The position numbers were made by a program, and so were the translations under genes. Under the pieces are notes generated by a model, which worked only from the letters and a program-made list of their open reading frames with translations, was not told the origin of the DNA and searched no databases. Below, one piece after another: positions 13,801 to 29,200 of a stretch of 64,000 nt of DNA; positions within the stretch are counted from its first letter, which is position 1; each line of letters opens with the position of its first letter. The stretch comes from Anodontia alba (Eukaryota > Mollusca > Bivalvia > Lucinida > Lucinidae): contig OZ024833.1 in assembly GCA_964016985.1 (NCBI GenBank), positions 65,891,985 through 65,955,984 of the forward strand, given 5' to 3'.

Positions 13801-16800
13801 GTGGTTTCGGACAAGAAGATTTTTAAAAGTTTTCTATATAGATTATATAGGGAAAGTAAGCCCCGCCCCCTGGCCGCCATGTTTTTTGACGAATCCAAAT
13901 GGCTTGAACAATCTTGGTAGAGGATCACCAAAGGAACATTTTTGCAAAATTATATTGAAATCGGTCCAGTGGTTTCGGACAAGAAGATTTTTAAAGTTTT
14001 CTATATAGATATATGGGGAAAATAAGCCCCGCCCCCTGGCGGCCATGTTTTTTGACAAATCCAAATGGCTTGAACAATCTTGGTAGAGGATCACCAAAGA
14101 AACATTTCTGCAATATTATATTGAAATCGGTCCAGTGGTTTCGGACAAGAAGATTTTTAAAGTTTTCTATATAGATATATGGGGAAAATAAGCCCCGCCC
14201 CCTGGCGACCATGTTTTTTGACAAATCCAAATGCCTTGAACAATCTTGGTAGAGGATCACCAAAGGAACATTTCTGCAAAATTATATTGAAATCTGTCCA
14301 GTGGTTTCTGACAAGAAGATTTTTAAAGTTTTCTATATAGATTATATAGGGAAAGTAAGCCCCGCCCCCTGGCGGCCATGTTTTTTGAAGAATCCAAATG
14401 GCTTGAACAATCTTGGTAGAGGATCACCAAAGGAACATTTTTGCAAAATTATATTGAAATCGGTCCAGTGGTTTCGGACAAGAAGATTTTTAAAAGTTTT
14501 CTATATAGATTATATAGGGAAAGTAAGCCCCGCCCCCTGGCCGCCATGTTTTTTGACGAATCCAAATGGCTTGAACAATCTTGGTAGAGGATCACCAAAG
14601 GAATATTTTTGCAAAATTATATTGAAATCGGTCCAGTGGTTTCGGACAAGAAGATTTTTAAAGTTTTCTATATAGATTATATAGGGAAAATAAGCCCCGC
14701 CCCCTGGCGGCCATGTTTTTTGACAAATCCAAATGGCTTGAACAATCTTGGTAGAGGATCACCAAAGGAACATTTCTGCAATATTATATTGAAATCGGTC
14801 CAGTGGTTTCGGACAAGAAGATTTTTAAAGTTTTCTATATAGATATATGGGGAAAATAAGCCCCGCCTTCTGGCGGCCATGTTTTTTGACGAATCCAAAT
14901 GCCGTGAACAATCTTGGTAGAGGATCACCAAAGGAACATTTCTGCAAAATTATATTGAAATCTGTCCAGTGGTTTCTGACAAGAAGATTTTTAAAGTTTT
15001 CTATATAGATATATAGGGAAAATAAGCTCCGCCCCCTGGCGGCCATGTTTTTTGACGAATCTGAATTGCTTGAACAATCTTGGTAGAGAATCACCAAAGG
15101 AACATTTCTGCAAAATTATATTGAAATCGGTCCAGTGGTTTCTGACAAGAAGATTTTTTAAGTTTTTAGTTAAAAAATCTATTTTTAGCTCCTGTGACCT
15201 AGATATGCAACGGACCGGAACCATTTGAACAACTTTGAAAGAGGACCAACCAAGGATCATTCCTGTGAAGTTTGGTCAAAATCCAATCAGTGGTTTAGGA
15301 GGAGATGTTGTTTAAAGATTGTGGACGGACGGACGACGACGACGACGACGACGACGACGGACGGTGAGTGATCACAATAGCTCACCTTGAGCCTTTGGCT
15401 CAGGTGAGCTAAAAACAGAATATTGCTCAATCATGGGCCAGTAAGCATGCTGAGTATTGCATAATACATTACTGTTCATGAACAGAATAAATAAAACTGA
15501 GTATTATTTCTTTTCTTTGATGTGTTTTTGTCTCTAAATGATCCTTCTTTTCAGAACCTATTCTCTTTCCTACATGTGTCACAATTAATACTGTTGGAAT
15601 GTCTGTCAGATGCATTTTTTAATGTTACAAAGAATTGTCTGTACCTTTCCAGCACTCTCCAAGGCTTCTCTATTCTTTCCGGTTGCTCCTTTCATTATTG
15701 TCATCTGAAAGAATCCTGCGACAACTAGGAATGGTGCAAAAGCCAGAATAACAAGAGTCAACTTCCAACCAAAGATAAAGGCAATTGTCATACCAGCCAG
15801 CATGCTACATAAAGCGTTAATTACACCACCAAGCCTGACTCCCGCTGCCTAGAAATAAAACAAAGAGAAACAGATGAGGTTATAATGGTCATTTAACCAA
15901 ACAGCGAAATACTGTACCCTTAAGACAGGGACAGACGTGTTTACTGAAACAGTGAAGACCCTATATAACAGTTCCTAAAGGAGTAGTGTAGTTTAGAAAA
16001 AAAGTGTGGATCATGAAAGGAGCAGTCTGATCAGTTATTGCAGCTGTGGACTATTCTATTTTGTCATTGCTTGTTCCATAGCTCTTCTTCTTTAAGTGCT
16101 TCCGTTTTGGGGTGGTGGTGGGTGCAGTTCTTTGTGAAAGGGGGAATAACATTGATGACATAAAACAGTCTGCATGCTTAGTGGCTGACGCAGTCATGGC
16201 TGACAACTTTGCTTACCTCTTTAATTGCACGCATGTGGGTCGGGGTTCAGACTTTATAATGGCCCTGACTTAAAACTATTCTAAAGATGATCTTGGCCGG
16301 AACTTTTTATATCTGTTTCTCGGCCCACCGGAGGTCCAACTGGTGGTTTTCATTTGTTTCAGTATTCCAGTTGTGTTGTTTGATACCCCAGGTATCTCCT
16401 AGTGTCTCATCACTTTGATTCTGTTGAGTCCTCATCTTTGCTTCGTTATAGATTTTATGTTGCTCATAACGATTCATGGATAAGTTAAAGACCTCCTCGC
16501 GGATCCAACAAATGTATGCTTTTACCACAAATGGAAGCTGAGGGCGAAGGTTGGGATCCTGTAAAGCTAGTTTAGTCCCTACCCCCATCCTACCCACTAA
16601 CTCCCCAGTAATGAATTACTTTCTTTTAAAATGTTCTGCAATGTTTCACTTACAAATATTTTTTAACAATTAAGTAGGTTAAAGATGTATTCAGTTAAGT
16701 TTGTGTAACATGATTGTTATTTTTTTTGAAAAGGGCTGTCAACTCTGCTTGCAATTAGTTTTGGTAACTGTTTAAATGTATTTGTCTGTCTTTCCTTTTG

Positions 16801-19800
16801 TGTTGAGAATATGTGTCTTATTGTATCAGTTCTTGAATTTACTTATTTACTTTTTCTGAGTAATATGCTTTATATTTTTCTTGTAATCGAATAGCTGGAA
16901 TTTGCAGAAAATATCTACGAACTCCAAAGGATCTTATCAGACTTCACAAATGCAAATTTCGGCTTGAAATTTATTATTCGTGTATGTCCCAAATGGGCAT
17001 TTTCTCATGATATGATTTAAAGGAGCTAGCACATGACAATACCTACAATAAGACCTATTTGACCAGCAATGACTCAGAACAGCCTGTGCATCTACCCAGT
17101 ATAGAAGGGTTCTCATTATCCCTCTGTAGATAGCCTAGAGGCTGTAGAAGGCACATGCGATCAACGAATACTCTAATCAGACTGTGCGGATGTGCAGGTT
17201 AATCCTTGCTGACTACACAAGTCTTATTGTATGGGGTAATTGCATTGATTTTGGTGAATAGTGTCCCCAGTTGTGATATCCAAGGACGCGAGATCCTTCG
17301 TTATCCCATCTCGGAACAATATTCACCAATATCAGTATAATAACCCTTTTATTATTTTACTATATATCTATGAATATTTATTTCGTTTCCCGGTGTTTCT
17401 AACTTTTAAAATGCTGTTTTGATAACAAAAATGTGAATTCTACTAATGTGCGTGACAAGTTTTGGCGCGACGTCTCTGTATTACGACATCACCAAAAGCA
17501 ACGTAATGTTCCGATAATATGAGAAGACATCCGAATAAGTGTGCAATATCGAATAAGTGTGCTGATGTCGTGTGATATCGGCACGCTAGCTCCTCGGTTT
17601 TTATCGCACATTTTAATCATTTAATATTTACAGCTATATAATAATAAGTTATATCATGCACTATCTGAAATAGCCTACGTTGTGTACATATGCAGCATCA
17701 GTTGAAAGTCTTGTTGTCAAAGCTCCTACATTGTTGTCATGTTTGTCGAACCAAGATATTTCCTGAAACAAGATGAAATCATATCGTTAGTAGCAGAACT
17801 TAAACAGTATGCAAAATAACTGACTAAAATGCATTGTGTGAGGTTTGCACAATATCAATTCTTTAAAATTTGAACTCGGCAGTAAATGATATATGAAATT
17901 TCCCAGTATAAAACAATATAAGTGAAGACACTCAGGAATTGCCACGTTCAAGATATGGTTGGGAATCGGCCAAAATTTCATACTCGATCATCGGTTTTGT
18001 TAAAACTGGCTGATCATCGATTTATAATCGACATGTAGAAAATACATTCACTCTTAATTTAGCCCTCTTCCAGGTACATATTCACAGCTCCAGACTAATA
18101 AAAGGGGTATCTAGATAATGGTTTTCTTATTTTTCCATGAAAACATACGTTGTGGTATCTAGATAATGGTTTTCTTATTTTTCCATGAAAACATACGTTG
18201 TGGGCACTCACAACATATGCTTTCATGGCGAAAATAAGAAAATATCAATACTTTCTTTGGCGTTGACTTATTGAAGGCGGTCCTATCAAATTGCTTCACT
18301 TTTATTGACCACAAATCTAGAATGATCCAAATAGACAGCTTTGAATTTCATTTCTTTATAACTTGCAAATTGAAATAAAAAAGTGATAAAAACATGTTTC
18401 TAAAAATAGACTTCCGATTAGTTGACTATAAAAAATCTTTCCGATCATCAGTCACTAAAGGTAACAGTGACTTATGATCGATAACAATCGATAATCAGTG
18501 GCAACACTAAATCAAGAACCACAACCTTCCTTATCCTCCGAAAAACAATGACCCGTAAAAGGGTAACTAGCAAACAGTGCAGACCCAGATCAGACGCCGC
18601 GTTCTGCGGCGTCTGATCTGGGTCTCCACTGTTTGCAAATAGTTTAGCCATTTTTCTCTAGGAATATGTAGATCTGATAGCCGGGATGTACCAAAAATTG
18701 AAATTGGACTCTTCCAACATATAGTGTGGGAGAGTCTATTCAGTATACAATGGGTTAACTACTTACAATACTTGTCCTAAAATTTAAACAAAAATATAAG
18801 CACCAAAACTTCCCGAGTCACCAAAAGAAGGAGAGATGAGGAACAAATAATGACAAAACAAATGCCACATATGAAAACACCGAAGCACGAACAAAGAACA
18901 AAGAACAAAGAACAAAGAACTGCAACAGAGAATTGCGTCACGAAAACATACCTATATAATTTTGACCCCGTCAAACCCCACTTTTATATAGTAAAAGGGG
19001 TATACATAATTATTCTTATTTCAGCTCAAAAAACATAGATAGTGAGGCGGTCCTAACGAGAACCCACAATCTATGTTTAGAGCAGAAATATGAAAAAATA
19101 TAAGAATTTTTATCTGAAACTTTATGTTTTTGGTGGTGAATTTTTTTAATATATTTGAATAGGCGTGTTTTCGTAATGGATTGCAAAATCAATCATTGAC
19201 CACCATCGTTTTCGGTCTCCATGTTTTCAGTAAGTATTAAAGAGAATCAGGCAAGCTTCCCGCGCTTTATTGGCCACCAAACCTGCACAAAAGGCCACGC
19301 AAAGCACATTTTATTGCAAATTCTAGTTCATGCATAAGACTGCCTTCTTGTCTTACTGCTATTGAACAAAATGTAGCTAACACCTGTGATACCGTATAAC
19401 AAAAGAAAAATAAAGCAGAAACTGTGTTTTGTCAATCAAAATTTCCTTGAAGGTACTAAATAAACTCAAATCTAGAGACTTCCGCGCGTCTAGATCATCT
19501 ACATATGATTTGTCTACACTAAATACAACATTTCTGCATAAACTCATAAAAACATAAAGATCTTCATTAAGTTTGAAGAACTTTGTTCGGGAAAATTTGC
19601 TTGTCCTTGTGTCTGATATTACTGATCTACAGCTGGGAGCACCGTGTTTTTGTTTCTCTTGTAACATTAAGAATCTCATTTGCCTTTTAACAATAAAACT
19701 CGGAACAGCAGTTTAGTTAACCTAAAATTATGCCAGACTGTAACAATACGACATTCGCGTACACATAAACAGCTATTGTTTTTCAATATTTCGAATCCTA

Positions 19801-20152
19801 CAAAGCAAAAACATCAAATCATTTGCACACGCATGTTTAGTTCTTACATGAATAGCTCCATCAGTACAATAACAGCGAAAATATGATCCTTGAAGGCAAT
19901 GAACACACTCATAAAACTAAAGACAGCTGAAATATTAAGTTTTGGTTTAAACATATTTATTTCAATAAATTCTACATATATTCATATACAATATTGAGAA
20001 TAAGTAATGGGATTCAGAAAGAAGCCAAAAGGCTTATACGAATCTGTTTCCCAATATAACATAAAATTACAATCAACCGGTGACATTTACAAAGAAATAA
20101 CTATGAGTGATGCTTCCAAATTTGAGTTCAAACCAATATACATGTACATATA

Positions 20153-20200
<48 letters not shown>

Positions 20201-23200
20201 TCAAGACTTAAAACGTTTACTTTCAAATATAAACTTCTGCACAGCCATAAAAACATCAGAATTACAACTATGATTTAAATGATCGTCTCCAAATAGTAAA
20301 CAATCTAAACTAGGCGTACAGTATTTTGATATCTCGTTTAACATTTCCTGACGTAGTTGACTATATCTCTGGCATTCGAATAGGTAGTGCTTGGTGGTTT
20401 CAACTGAACCACATTGACAGTATGGGTCGTTTATTATATTTTAGAAAACAAGTGATGGTTCAAAGAACTACAAGAAGTTCTAAGACGTGTGTGTTGTATT
20501 TGAGCAAATCGAAAACCAACTGTAAAATATCGAGGTGGTTTCTGTATGTTCTTATTCATTTGATACTTGAAACTCGTAAGAGTAAGTGCATCTCTCGTTT
20601 CAGGGGACAGATCATTCCATAATCTTATGGAAGAAGGAAGAAACGATTTATAGTATAACTGCGTTCTCGCTAGTGGTGGCCGTATATTAGAAGCGTCCCT
20701 TAAACCGTAATGAGTAGTATTTTCAATAGGTTGTGGAACTAACGAAGATAGATACTCTGGAGAAATACTATTACTCATTTTGTAAAACAAACACAATTTA
20801 TGTTTAGAACGTCTGACCTCAAGGGTTTCCCATCCCGTTTCCTTATACAACATTTCCAAGGATACAAGTTTGGTAGTTCCAGTTACTATACGAGCTGCTT
20901 CCAGTTGTATCTTCTCAAGTGCATTAACTTCATATATTGTGCAGCTGTCCCACACGACATCCGCATACTCCAAAAGTGGTCGTATGAAAGATACGTATAT
21001 AATTGTTTTCTGGGCCAAATAAGCTAGTTTCAGCCAATTAGGCCTCTTGCATAAAACAGCCGATGTAAAGGAAAATGCCGGTTTAGAATAATCATAATAG
21101 CAAATAGTTTTCTAAGCATATATTTAGTAGAATGGTAAAAGACATCATCTCACCTGCCTCAACATGGCTTTAAATGACATCTGCCGCAATCGCAGAGTTA
21201 GGAATTCTCCAGCTCGACCAAACATATAGATCTTTAATTAAAATTACATTACCAGTTAGCAATTTGCAGTAACTCTTTAGCTTTAAAATCAAATGAGCTG
21301 CAACGTGAGAAAACGTACCTTCTGACATATGTACCAAGCGAAAACTCAAATAAGCCTGCACATCTGTGCAGTCTGATCAGTTTTCGTTGTATGCATGAAG
21401 AAACTGCACCCTTGGCTATCAAAAATGTTCTCAGTGATGATTCTGATCAGATTGCGCAAAAGCGCAGGCTGATCTGACTCTTCACTGTGCGCACATGTCC
21501 AAAGGTATGTTTTTTGACTCAAACAGAAAATATATCTTGAATTATTAGTTCTGTCAAAATAATGTAACATTGAAACTAAACAACAAAATTATCAGTATGG
21601 CTGACCATCACGAAAATATACCTATATAATTTTGCCCCCCTTAAACCCCACTTTTATATAGCAAAACTGGGGTTTACAGGGGTATACATTATTTTTTTCT
21701 TATTTCTGCTCAAAAACATAGATTGTGGGTAATCGTAAGAACCGCATCGGCGAGGCGGTTCTAACGCGTACCCACAATCTATATTCTGAGCAGAAATATA
21801 AAAAATTACAATTTTTATTTGAAAAATTTCAGTTTTTGGTGGTGAAATTTTCAATATATTTGAATAGGTGTATTTTCGTAATGCAAATTTAACACTCTTA
21901 TTGTAATTAAAACAATTAAAACTCATGTCCGACTGTATATTTTCTGATGTTGTGGCTCAAATTATTTGTTTTCCTATTAAATTATTTTTGGTTGCCTCGA
22001 AAGAGGGACGGCACACAATGCAAAGGCAAGCTCCATAGACTGATTAAGAAAATTCAGAATGTGTATAGAATTTCATGTTATTTATTTTCTCACTTTCACT
22101 ATATTGCTCAGGCATGTCTGTCCAAATACTTAGCCACTATTTATATAGCTGCTTTATCACTTTACAATGACAAATTGGTGATATATTTTCTTATTTTACT
22201 AGAAAACGGGGTTTGACGTTTGTCTTTTAAATTTGCATGAAATATAAAAAATAAATATGACCTACTCAGGAAAGGCCCCAATCAGAGAATACGGTCTTTC
22301 TAAGTCAAGCTATTTTTGGATAAGGGTTTAACATGAACGCAAGAAAAACGCATCATGTTGAAAACAGAACGAACAAGAAGACAAATACACCAAATATTCT
22401 GACCATATAAGATAAACAAAATATTTCAAAATGAATCAGTATCCATCACACTAAGAGTTAACGAATAATAATCGGCAATAAAATAACATTTTAATTTTTA
22501 TGATTGTTCCTTGTTTTTTTTTCTGGAATCTACATAAGACTTCTTTCTGAACAAAAACTGTGTGAACAATCATGCAAAAGGACGAAACTTCATTATAAAC
22601 GATCAAGCAAAGAAAGTAACTTCATCTAGCCCATAAATACCCACATATCAAAATAGCCCAATATAGGGATCAAACATGGTTTTTCATGCATTAACATTCG
22701 CCAGGTCCCGGGGTAGTGTTGAAAACCGAGTCCAAAGGCCGCGGTTTTCAACACCTCCCAAGGGACCTGGCGAGTGTTAATGCATTGAAAAACCATGTTC
22801 GATCGCTATTATTGCATTAAAACTGAAAACATTTGCTACATTTCGCGTTATTACTTGCACTATTTTGTTTCGCCTTTTCCCCGATGTCGCGCGGACGCCA
22901 TTTGCAAGGACTATGCTCGTTCTAGGGCAGGGCAGTACACATTTCGTGACGGCAGCAATTCTGTGGCCCCGGTATGAGCATATTGAAAGTTGCGTAGCCG
23001 TGCATTTACAGCGCGTGAATTGCCTTGTTAATGCACGGCTTTTCGCAGGTTAATGCACGGCTGTTAATAACATGCGACACTGCTTTTTATGCAATAATAG
23101 GTGTCTAATCACCGACAAAATTTACTTCAAAGAGCATTCATTTTCATAATGGCACTGCTTGGAACCAATTGATTTTGCCTAAACAATGTGGCACTTGTGA

Positions 23201-26200
23201 TGAGTATTTAACCTTAAGGACTCTGCGGGAAATTGCAGCAGGCAACAAATTGATATTTTATTTTTCCCAGAAAATAGGCTTGACAATTCGCATGAAATGT
23301 TCAATCTCATTGTCTGGGCAAATGTTTCAAAATGATGTCTGATGAAAGTTTTACCCAGCATGCTAAGCATTAAAACGCACCACTGATAAAAAACAAACAA
23401 ACTATAAAACCAACCTGCAAGGATATAGCTAGATAACCCACCACCCCGAGTCCAACAAAGAGTAGTGAATACAGCAGTATATCTTGCCTTTGTTTTTCTA
23501 AGTCAGGTTCTGCAAACACCTAAAACAATAAAACTGACAAACATGAGGTTATGGCAAACGGACATCTAGAACAAGTTTAGCTCTGGACTGGAAGAGTGTA
23601 CAGACACATATTTCACAAGGTTCTGGAGTTATTGCCCAGACACAAATTTTAGCCAAAGGCGGATAACTCGTAAACCGAGAGGGCAAGTAATATCATTCTT
23701 AGTCCTGGAAAGATACATTCCTAAAAAAAACTCTTGAATCTATCCTGTATGCTTAAGAAGTAATAGCCCAAGCACAAAAACAAATGGACTGAAGGATGTA
23801 CTAATGGCCGGATGGATGGAAAGACGGGTATGGGTATCACTCTATGCCCATTCACCATTCTTCAAACGGCCAGGACAAAATAAACTTTTATCCAGTGCTT
23901 TGGTTTAGTGGTGGATGCTTTATTCCATGATTATAATCTTTCTTGGGGACCTCAGTGTTCCTGTTTGAGCAATTAAATATATCCAGGATCTCCTTGGAAA
24001 CCAAGAACGCTTCTTATGGCAGCAATGTAGTTTGCGAGCATACGACCCCCACCCCACCATAGACTTGTCTGAATGATCCATAGGAAAATAAAAATGAAAA
24101 AACTTTAAAAGGGGGCCATACGGCACAACACCGGCTGCAGTGAAGTCAAATAAAAAATAAATGTTGCCACTGGAAACAAAGAACAGAAAAGACCGAAATT
24201 CGGGGTCTCGGTTTCACTTCGACTCTTCTGATGGCAGCAACGTTCATTTGACTATTGCTGATCTATTTACAAAGTAATAGCTGAACTGCAAACAGTGTAT
24301 ACCCTGATAAACTACTTCTGCATTTGATCTGGGAGCATATTGAATGTTCTAGCTGAATATTTAGGGTAAACGCAGTACTTACCCCCATAACGTCAGCAAA
24401 GACAAAGGCAAATGCCGGCATAATTGAACCATTAACCATACACCCAAAACATCCCAGGAGTATCAGGTACCACTCTGGAGCATTTATGCGTAGGATTCGT
24501 TTGATTGATGCATCAGTTTTCTTCTCTGTCTTTTTGTCCTAGATTGGAGAAAAAGATTAATTCAAAACTCTGATATATTCTATAGATGTAGCACTCATTA
24601 CGCACATTATGCATATGCATAACGAAACATATTAACAATAAAGAGTGGTCACCTTACATGAAAGGTACATTTCACCTTTATTAAAGGGGCTACACTTTAA
24701 ATGAAAGCATTTGCTCCTAGAAGAAGGAGCAAATTCTTTCCTTACATTTAAGAGTGGCAGCCAGTTGCAAACAACACTATGGAGGATTTTTTTTCAGACT
24801 TCTCCAGGGTATACGTAAGAATAATTCTGTTCTGACTGTGCCACTGCCTACTATACATTAAAAGAATATGAATGCATTATTAGAAATTATAAAATAACGT
24901 CGCACCTGACTGTAATAAGACCAGTACATAAAATCATAGTACACTAGTGTAGCCCGTAACGTTGCGGGATTACATTCGTAACATCGCATTGTTTTACAAC
25001 AACAAAAAACGACGTTTTGAGCAGAAAATAAACAAAAATGTATGTTTTGTGTCGTATCATAAACAGAATCTTACATTCGGAAACGTTTCGTACATTTATT
25101 AAGCTTGTTCAGTAATCTTAACCTTTTCTTTCTTCGTTTGAGTTGAGGTTTAAAGACATAAAAATAAGATCTTGATCATTAGTGGTACCACTGATAAGAG
25201 ATTGAGCAGTGCAAAAACTAGTATACTGTCAATAAATGATAGACAGGTAGAGGTCCAAAAGGAGAATTTAGCACTGGCTTATTTATCTGATCCTAAGGTA
25301 ATATTCCATCTAATATATTTATTAACCCTCAGAAAGCCCCTATGTCTTTGAACTCTCTTTGAATGGATCCTGCGCTTAGGAGAAAATAAAATTATTAGTG
25401 AGTGGTACCACATTTAGTCTCATTTAAGCTATGTCTTTATCGACCCTGTCAACAATATTTCAATCTGGTAAAATTCTTAGCACTTCACTCAACAATATAT
25501 CAGTCATGTCAAGTTATCTCCCAGTGAAAGGGATAGAGAAAAGAAGAATGGGATAGATAAAAAAAAAGGCTCCAAACCCTTAACTTGCTTCCAATGAGAC
25601 ATTCTTCAGTTTAAAGTCAGTGGAGAGGAACAACCTTCGGAAAATTTCAGCAGCAGGGTGCACCACCCACAAACTAAATCAATAGCTCTCCAAGGCTTGT
25701 TAGTGGTCCCGATGTTAGTCTTACTCTTTGTTGCTTTGTGGTTTATTCTACGAGGCGATTTGCTGTATGTCGTTCCGTGTGTCATTTTGTTCTTATGTTT
25801 TTCAGTCCTTTTAGTATTGCGATTACCTCGCTTTGGGAAGAGACAGCTAATCTTAGTGCTTTTCGTACGTTTGTTCGGCTTGTGCTTGTTTGGATTTGTC
25901 GGTTTCCTCTTCCTCTTGGGGTCTGGGAAGAGCTGCGGTTTGTGATTGTGGCACTCCCTGGACTTTTCTCTTACTTTTTTGTACAAGATATAAATTACTC
26001 AATTCGTTTAGTAAATATTAGATGAAATGTATACTCCTTTATAAACTTTTCTGAAATTTCTAAAAACGGCTGAATGACGTATATTGAAAGAAAGCAACCA
26101 TCTGTTTGATTTTGATAAAGTTCATACACATACTGTGTTAAGCAACACATGTATGGCCGACAACTCCAGCTGCAGTGAAATCAAATAAAATGTATAAAGG

Positions 26201-29200
26201 TAGCCCTTAGAAACAAAGAACGCATAAAAGAATGAAAAGCCTTCTAGAAATGGTTTAGGGTTGAGGCGATCAAAATTAAATGCAATCGATTAACACTTTA
26301 ACCCTTGAGTTTCTGAAGTTGACTCTTCCATCTCTGAATTTTGGTATGTCCATTTTTGCAAATAGGGATGTCAGAAATCAGCACAGAATTGCAAACAGTG
26401 TAGATCTAGGTGAGACGGCTCATGATGAGCCATCTCATCTGGATCTACACTGTTTGCAGAAGTATCAGTTTAGGTCTGCAGGGCTGAAAGGGTTCAGAGT
26501 ATAACAACAGAACCATGTAACAAAAGTATTATCTCTTGTCCATACAGTTACCTTTTCTCCTTCTTTTTCTTCTTCTTTCTGCTCTCTTTTCTTTGAATCT
26601 ACTCTTTTAAGTGGAGTGTCAGTTTGTGACTTCAGTCGCATGAGCCCTGGTGCTTTGTAGTTTGCTTCATAGAACTCCGCTTCTTCATCTGAAACATTTC
26701 TCTACTTTTATAAGGGGAATAAATAGTACATTTTTAAGGGTGGCAACTGTGTTAAAATCATTTTGTCTATGTTCCGAAAGGGGGTCTACTCTATAAGGAA
26801 CCAATTTACTCCCCTAGGACCAAATTCTTTCCTTTAAGAGTATAGACCTTTCCAGGAGAGATTGTTACTGTGGAAAAGCAACAAAATGTTACAATAAAAG
26901 TTGTCTTCTTTGTTAAAGTTGGCGGGAGGTCTACCGAGTATACACAATCCCATTTGACGATGATATTTGGTGTTTTATGTCACTATCAGCATTATTTAAG
27001 TCGTATCTAGATAATAGTAATAGAAGGATGATACTGAAATGCTCTGTGTAATGTATGCCATACAGTCATAAACTGAATTCCGCCTCTAGCTGGATTTGAA
27101 CTCAAGATCTCATGATCCTAAGTCGAGAGTGTTAACCAACTGGCCAACAAGCCACTTCCTTCAATCGCATTAGACCTGGTGCCCTGTAGTTTGTTCCATA
27201 CAAATCAGCTTCGTGATCTGAAACATAACGTTAACCCGTAAAGCGCCAAGAAAATCTGCATCTGAAAATGTCGTCTGCTTATGTCGTCTGCTGCATCTTC
27301 TTGCAAACTTTTCAAACTTACATTTTGCATATAGGCAAACAGTGTGGACCCAGATCAGACTGCTCCTAAAGGAGCAGTCTGATCTGGGTCCACACTGTTT
27401 GCAAAAATGACTTTTAAAATCACAAGCAGATGACAAAGCAGACGACAACCGTTGTGACTGGCGCTTAAAGGGTTAATATATCTCAACTCATATAATGGGA
27501 ATGAATACACTCTCAAGGTAGGTCACTGTCAAAGTCGTTCTTGCTTCCGTTCTGAAACAGGGTCTTTTCAAAAAGAAAAGAACTAGCTCTCCATCGTAAC
27601 ACATCCTCTGATGCCATCCGTGCCTTTGAATGATCTGGGGATCCAGATTACAGTTCTCGTAGCCATTATACTGTGTACCTTGCTTTGCAAAAATAAAGCT
27701 GCTGGTATTTCAAGCTTTACATAAACAATGTGCCTAACAAAGAAGATCATATAGTGGTCAGTACTGCATTCAATCTTACAGTGCAAAAAAAACACAACTC
27801 ATTCGTTACAAAGTTAGGACGTTATATATAATGGGCTTACATTGCATGACGTCAACATGGAGATATTCACATATGTCACAGAGATAGAAAGTGATATGTA
27901 AGGGTAAGGGGAGTGGGGCGGGTAAATGTGAAATAAATATCCAAAGGCTGAGTAGGAATGGAATGTTATATGATTAAATACCTTTGTCTGTTAAGAACCA
28001 TGATTCCAATATCAAGCAGCAAATAGAAACGAAAAGCATATAATTAAAATTTTGTCTTATCATGTCAAACATGATGATGATTTGTTGTTTGACGCCACTT
28101 TCAATATTGTCATATCATTTCGAGGTAATGGAAGGGTGATGATAAAATGCTCCATGCAAGGAAGTGGCATTTAGTCATATGTCAAAATAACCCGACCATA
28201 CTGAAATGTGAAACGGGACTTATTGCTATGCATGCTGGGGAAAATTTTCAGCAGACGACAATTTGAAATATTTTTCTTTTTCAATAGCAAATAGACTTCG
28301 ATATCTCAAGCAAGTTGTTTCTAATTTGCATGAAATGTCAAAGCCAATTTTCTGGAAAAAATGAGAACGATATCATCAAATTTTGTCAGCTCAATTAGAC
28401 CAAAGAGTCGTAAAGGTTAAACAGGCCCCGAAATTTAAAACTTTTTTTCATGCTCAACTCTAATGAGTATGACATTTGTCCTGCTAATAAATCTAAAATT
28501 ACTAACAACTGCAATTTGTTTCTTGCTTAACATAGCTGAGAGTTATATTTGTCTACTGTTTGTAATTTTCGTATTCATTAGCAGAGAAAATTTCATGCTC
28601 AGCTGAGTTGAGCATGAATAAAATTTTATAACCTCGGGGCCAGACTTCATGCAATAAAGTGTTCATTTTCGAACTACCTTTTCCAAACATTCTTTTTTGT
28701 CTGTTTGTTTGTGTTGAGGTTTTACGGCCCAGTCAACCAAATGGGTCATGTCGAGCGCGGTCAGTTTTCCTAATCACACATTTACTGGGCAGGCTTAGCC
28801 CTCTAACCGGTTAATCAGTATTGTGCACATTCTTTCGCCAGAAACTAACAACTGCCCTTCTTGAATCCGCGGAAGGGAGACAATGACCGTAGAAAATAAT
28901 TCATCTTCACAAAAAAGTTGTTGGCCGGGCGGGGATCGAACCCACAACCTCCTGCTCACCAGTCGTACGCGCATCTAACTCAGCCACCAAGACCGGCCCT
29001 TTTTTGTCACCTAAAAGGTATTTTAGCGCAGAAGCAAGCCGTTCAGGCTGTCCAGCCAGAACACAACCCCTTAAGTTATAACGCAATCAGTTAGAACTTA
29101 CATTTTACATATTTTGTTAATAATAACTTAAGAAAATCCAGGTAAACAATGTACTCATTGCATATACCCTGGTTGCTGAAACCATCACACTTAAACTACT

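Larger units (their letters stand above)
19930..21030 (-). mobile_element. 5'-truncated non-LTR retrotransposon, 3' part
   Basis: Reads on the minus strand from 21018 as the C-terminal part of a LINE reverse transcriptase: [23 protein letters not shown] and [15 protein letters not shown] are typical motifs after the RT core. The frame breaks at about 20434 and resumes in another frame to a stop at 20201-20203, with a C-x-C-x8-H-x4-C cysteine/histidine motif (YCQCG..KHYLFEC). A 3' UTR with AATAAA near 19960-19980 follows. RT catalytic motifs are absent because of 5' truncation. A dead copy. Confidence 0.8.

Noticed and set aside
13580..15260. Several 80-140-codon open frames on both strands
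   Set aside because: All lie in the 165-bp tandem array and repeat with it; no family pattern.
16307..16597. 96-codon minus frame
   Set aside because: No domain-like pattern, no splice context, and outside any ABCB exon expected at that point.
25658..25945. Hydrophobic frame in family K as a membrane protein gene
   Set aside because: Occurs only within the repeat and antisense to a basic frame; more likely the mirror of the basic codons. Kept only as part of the family K finding.
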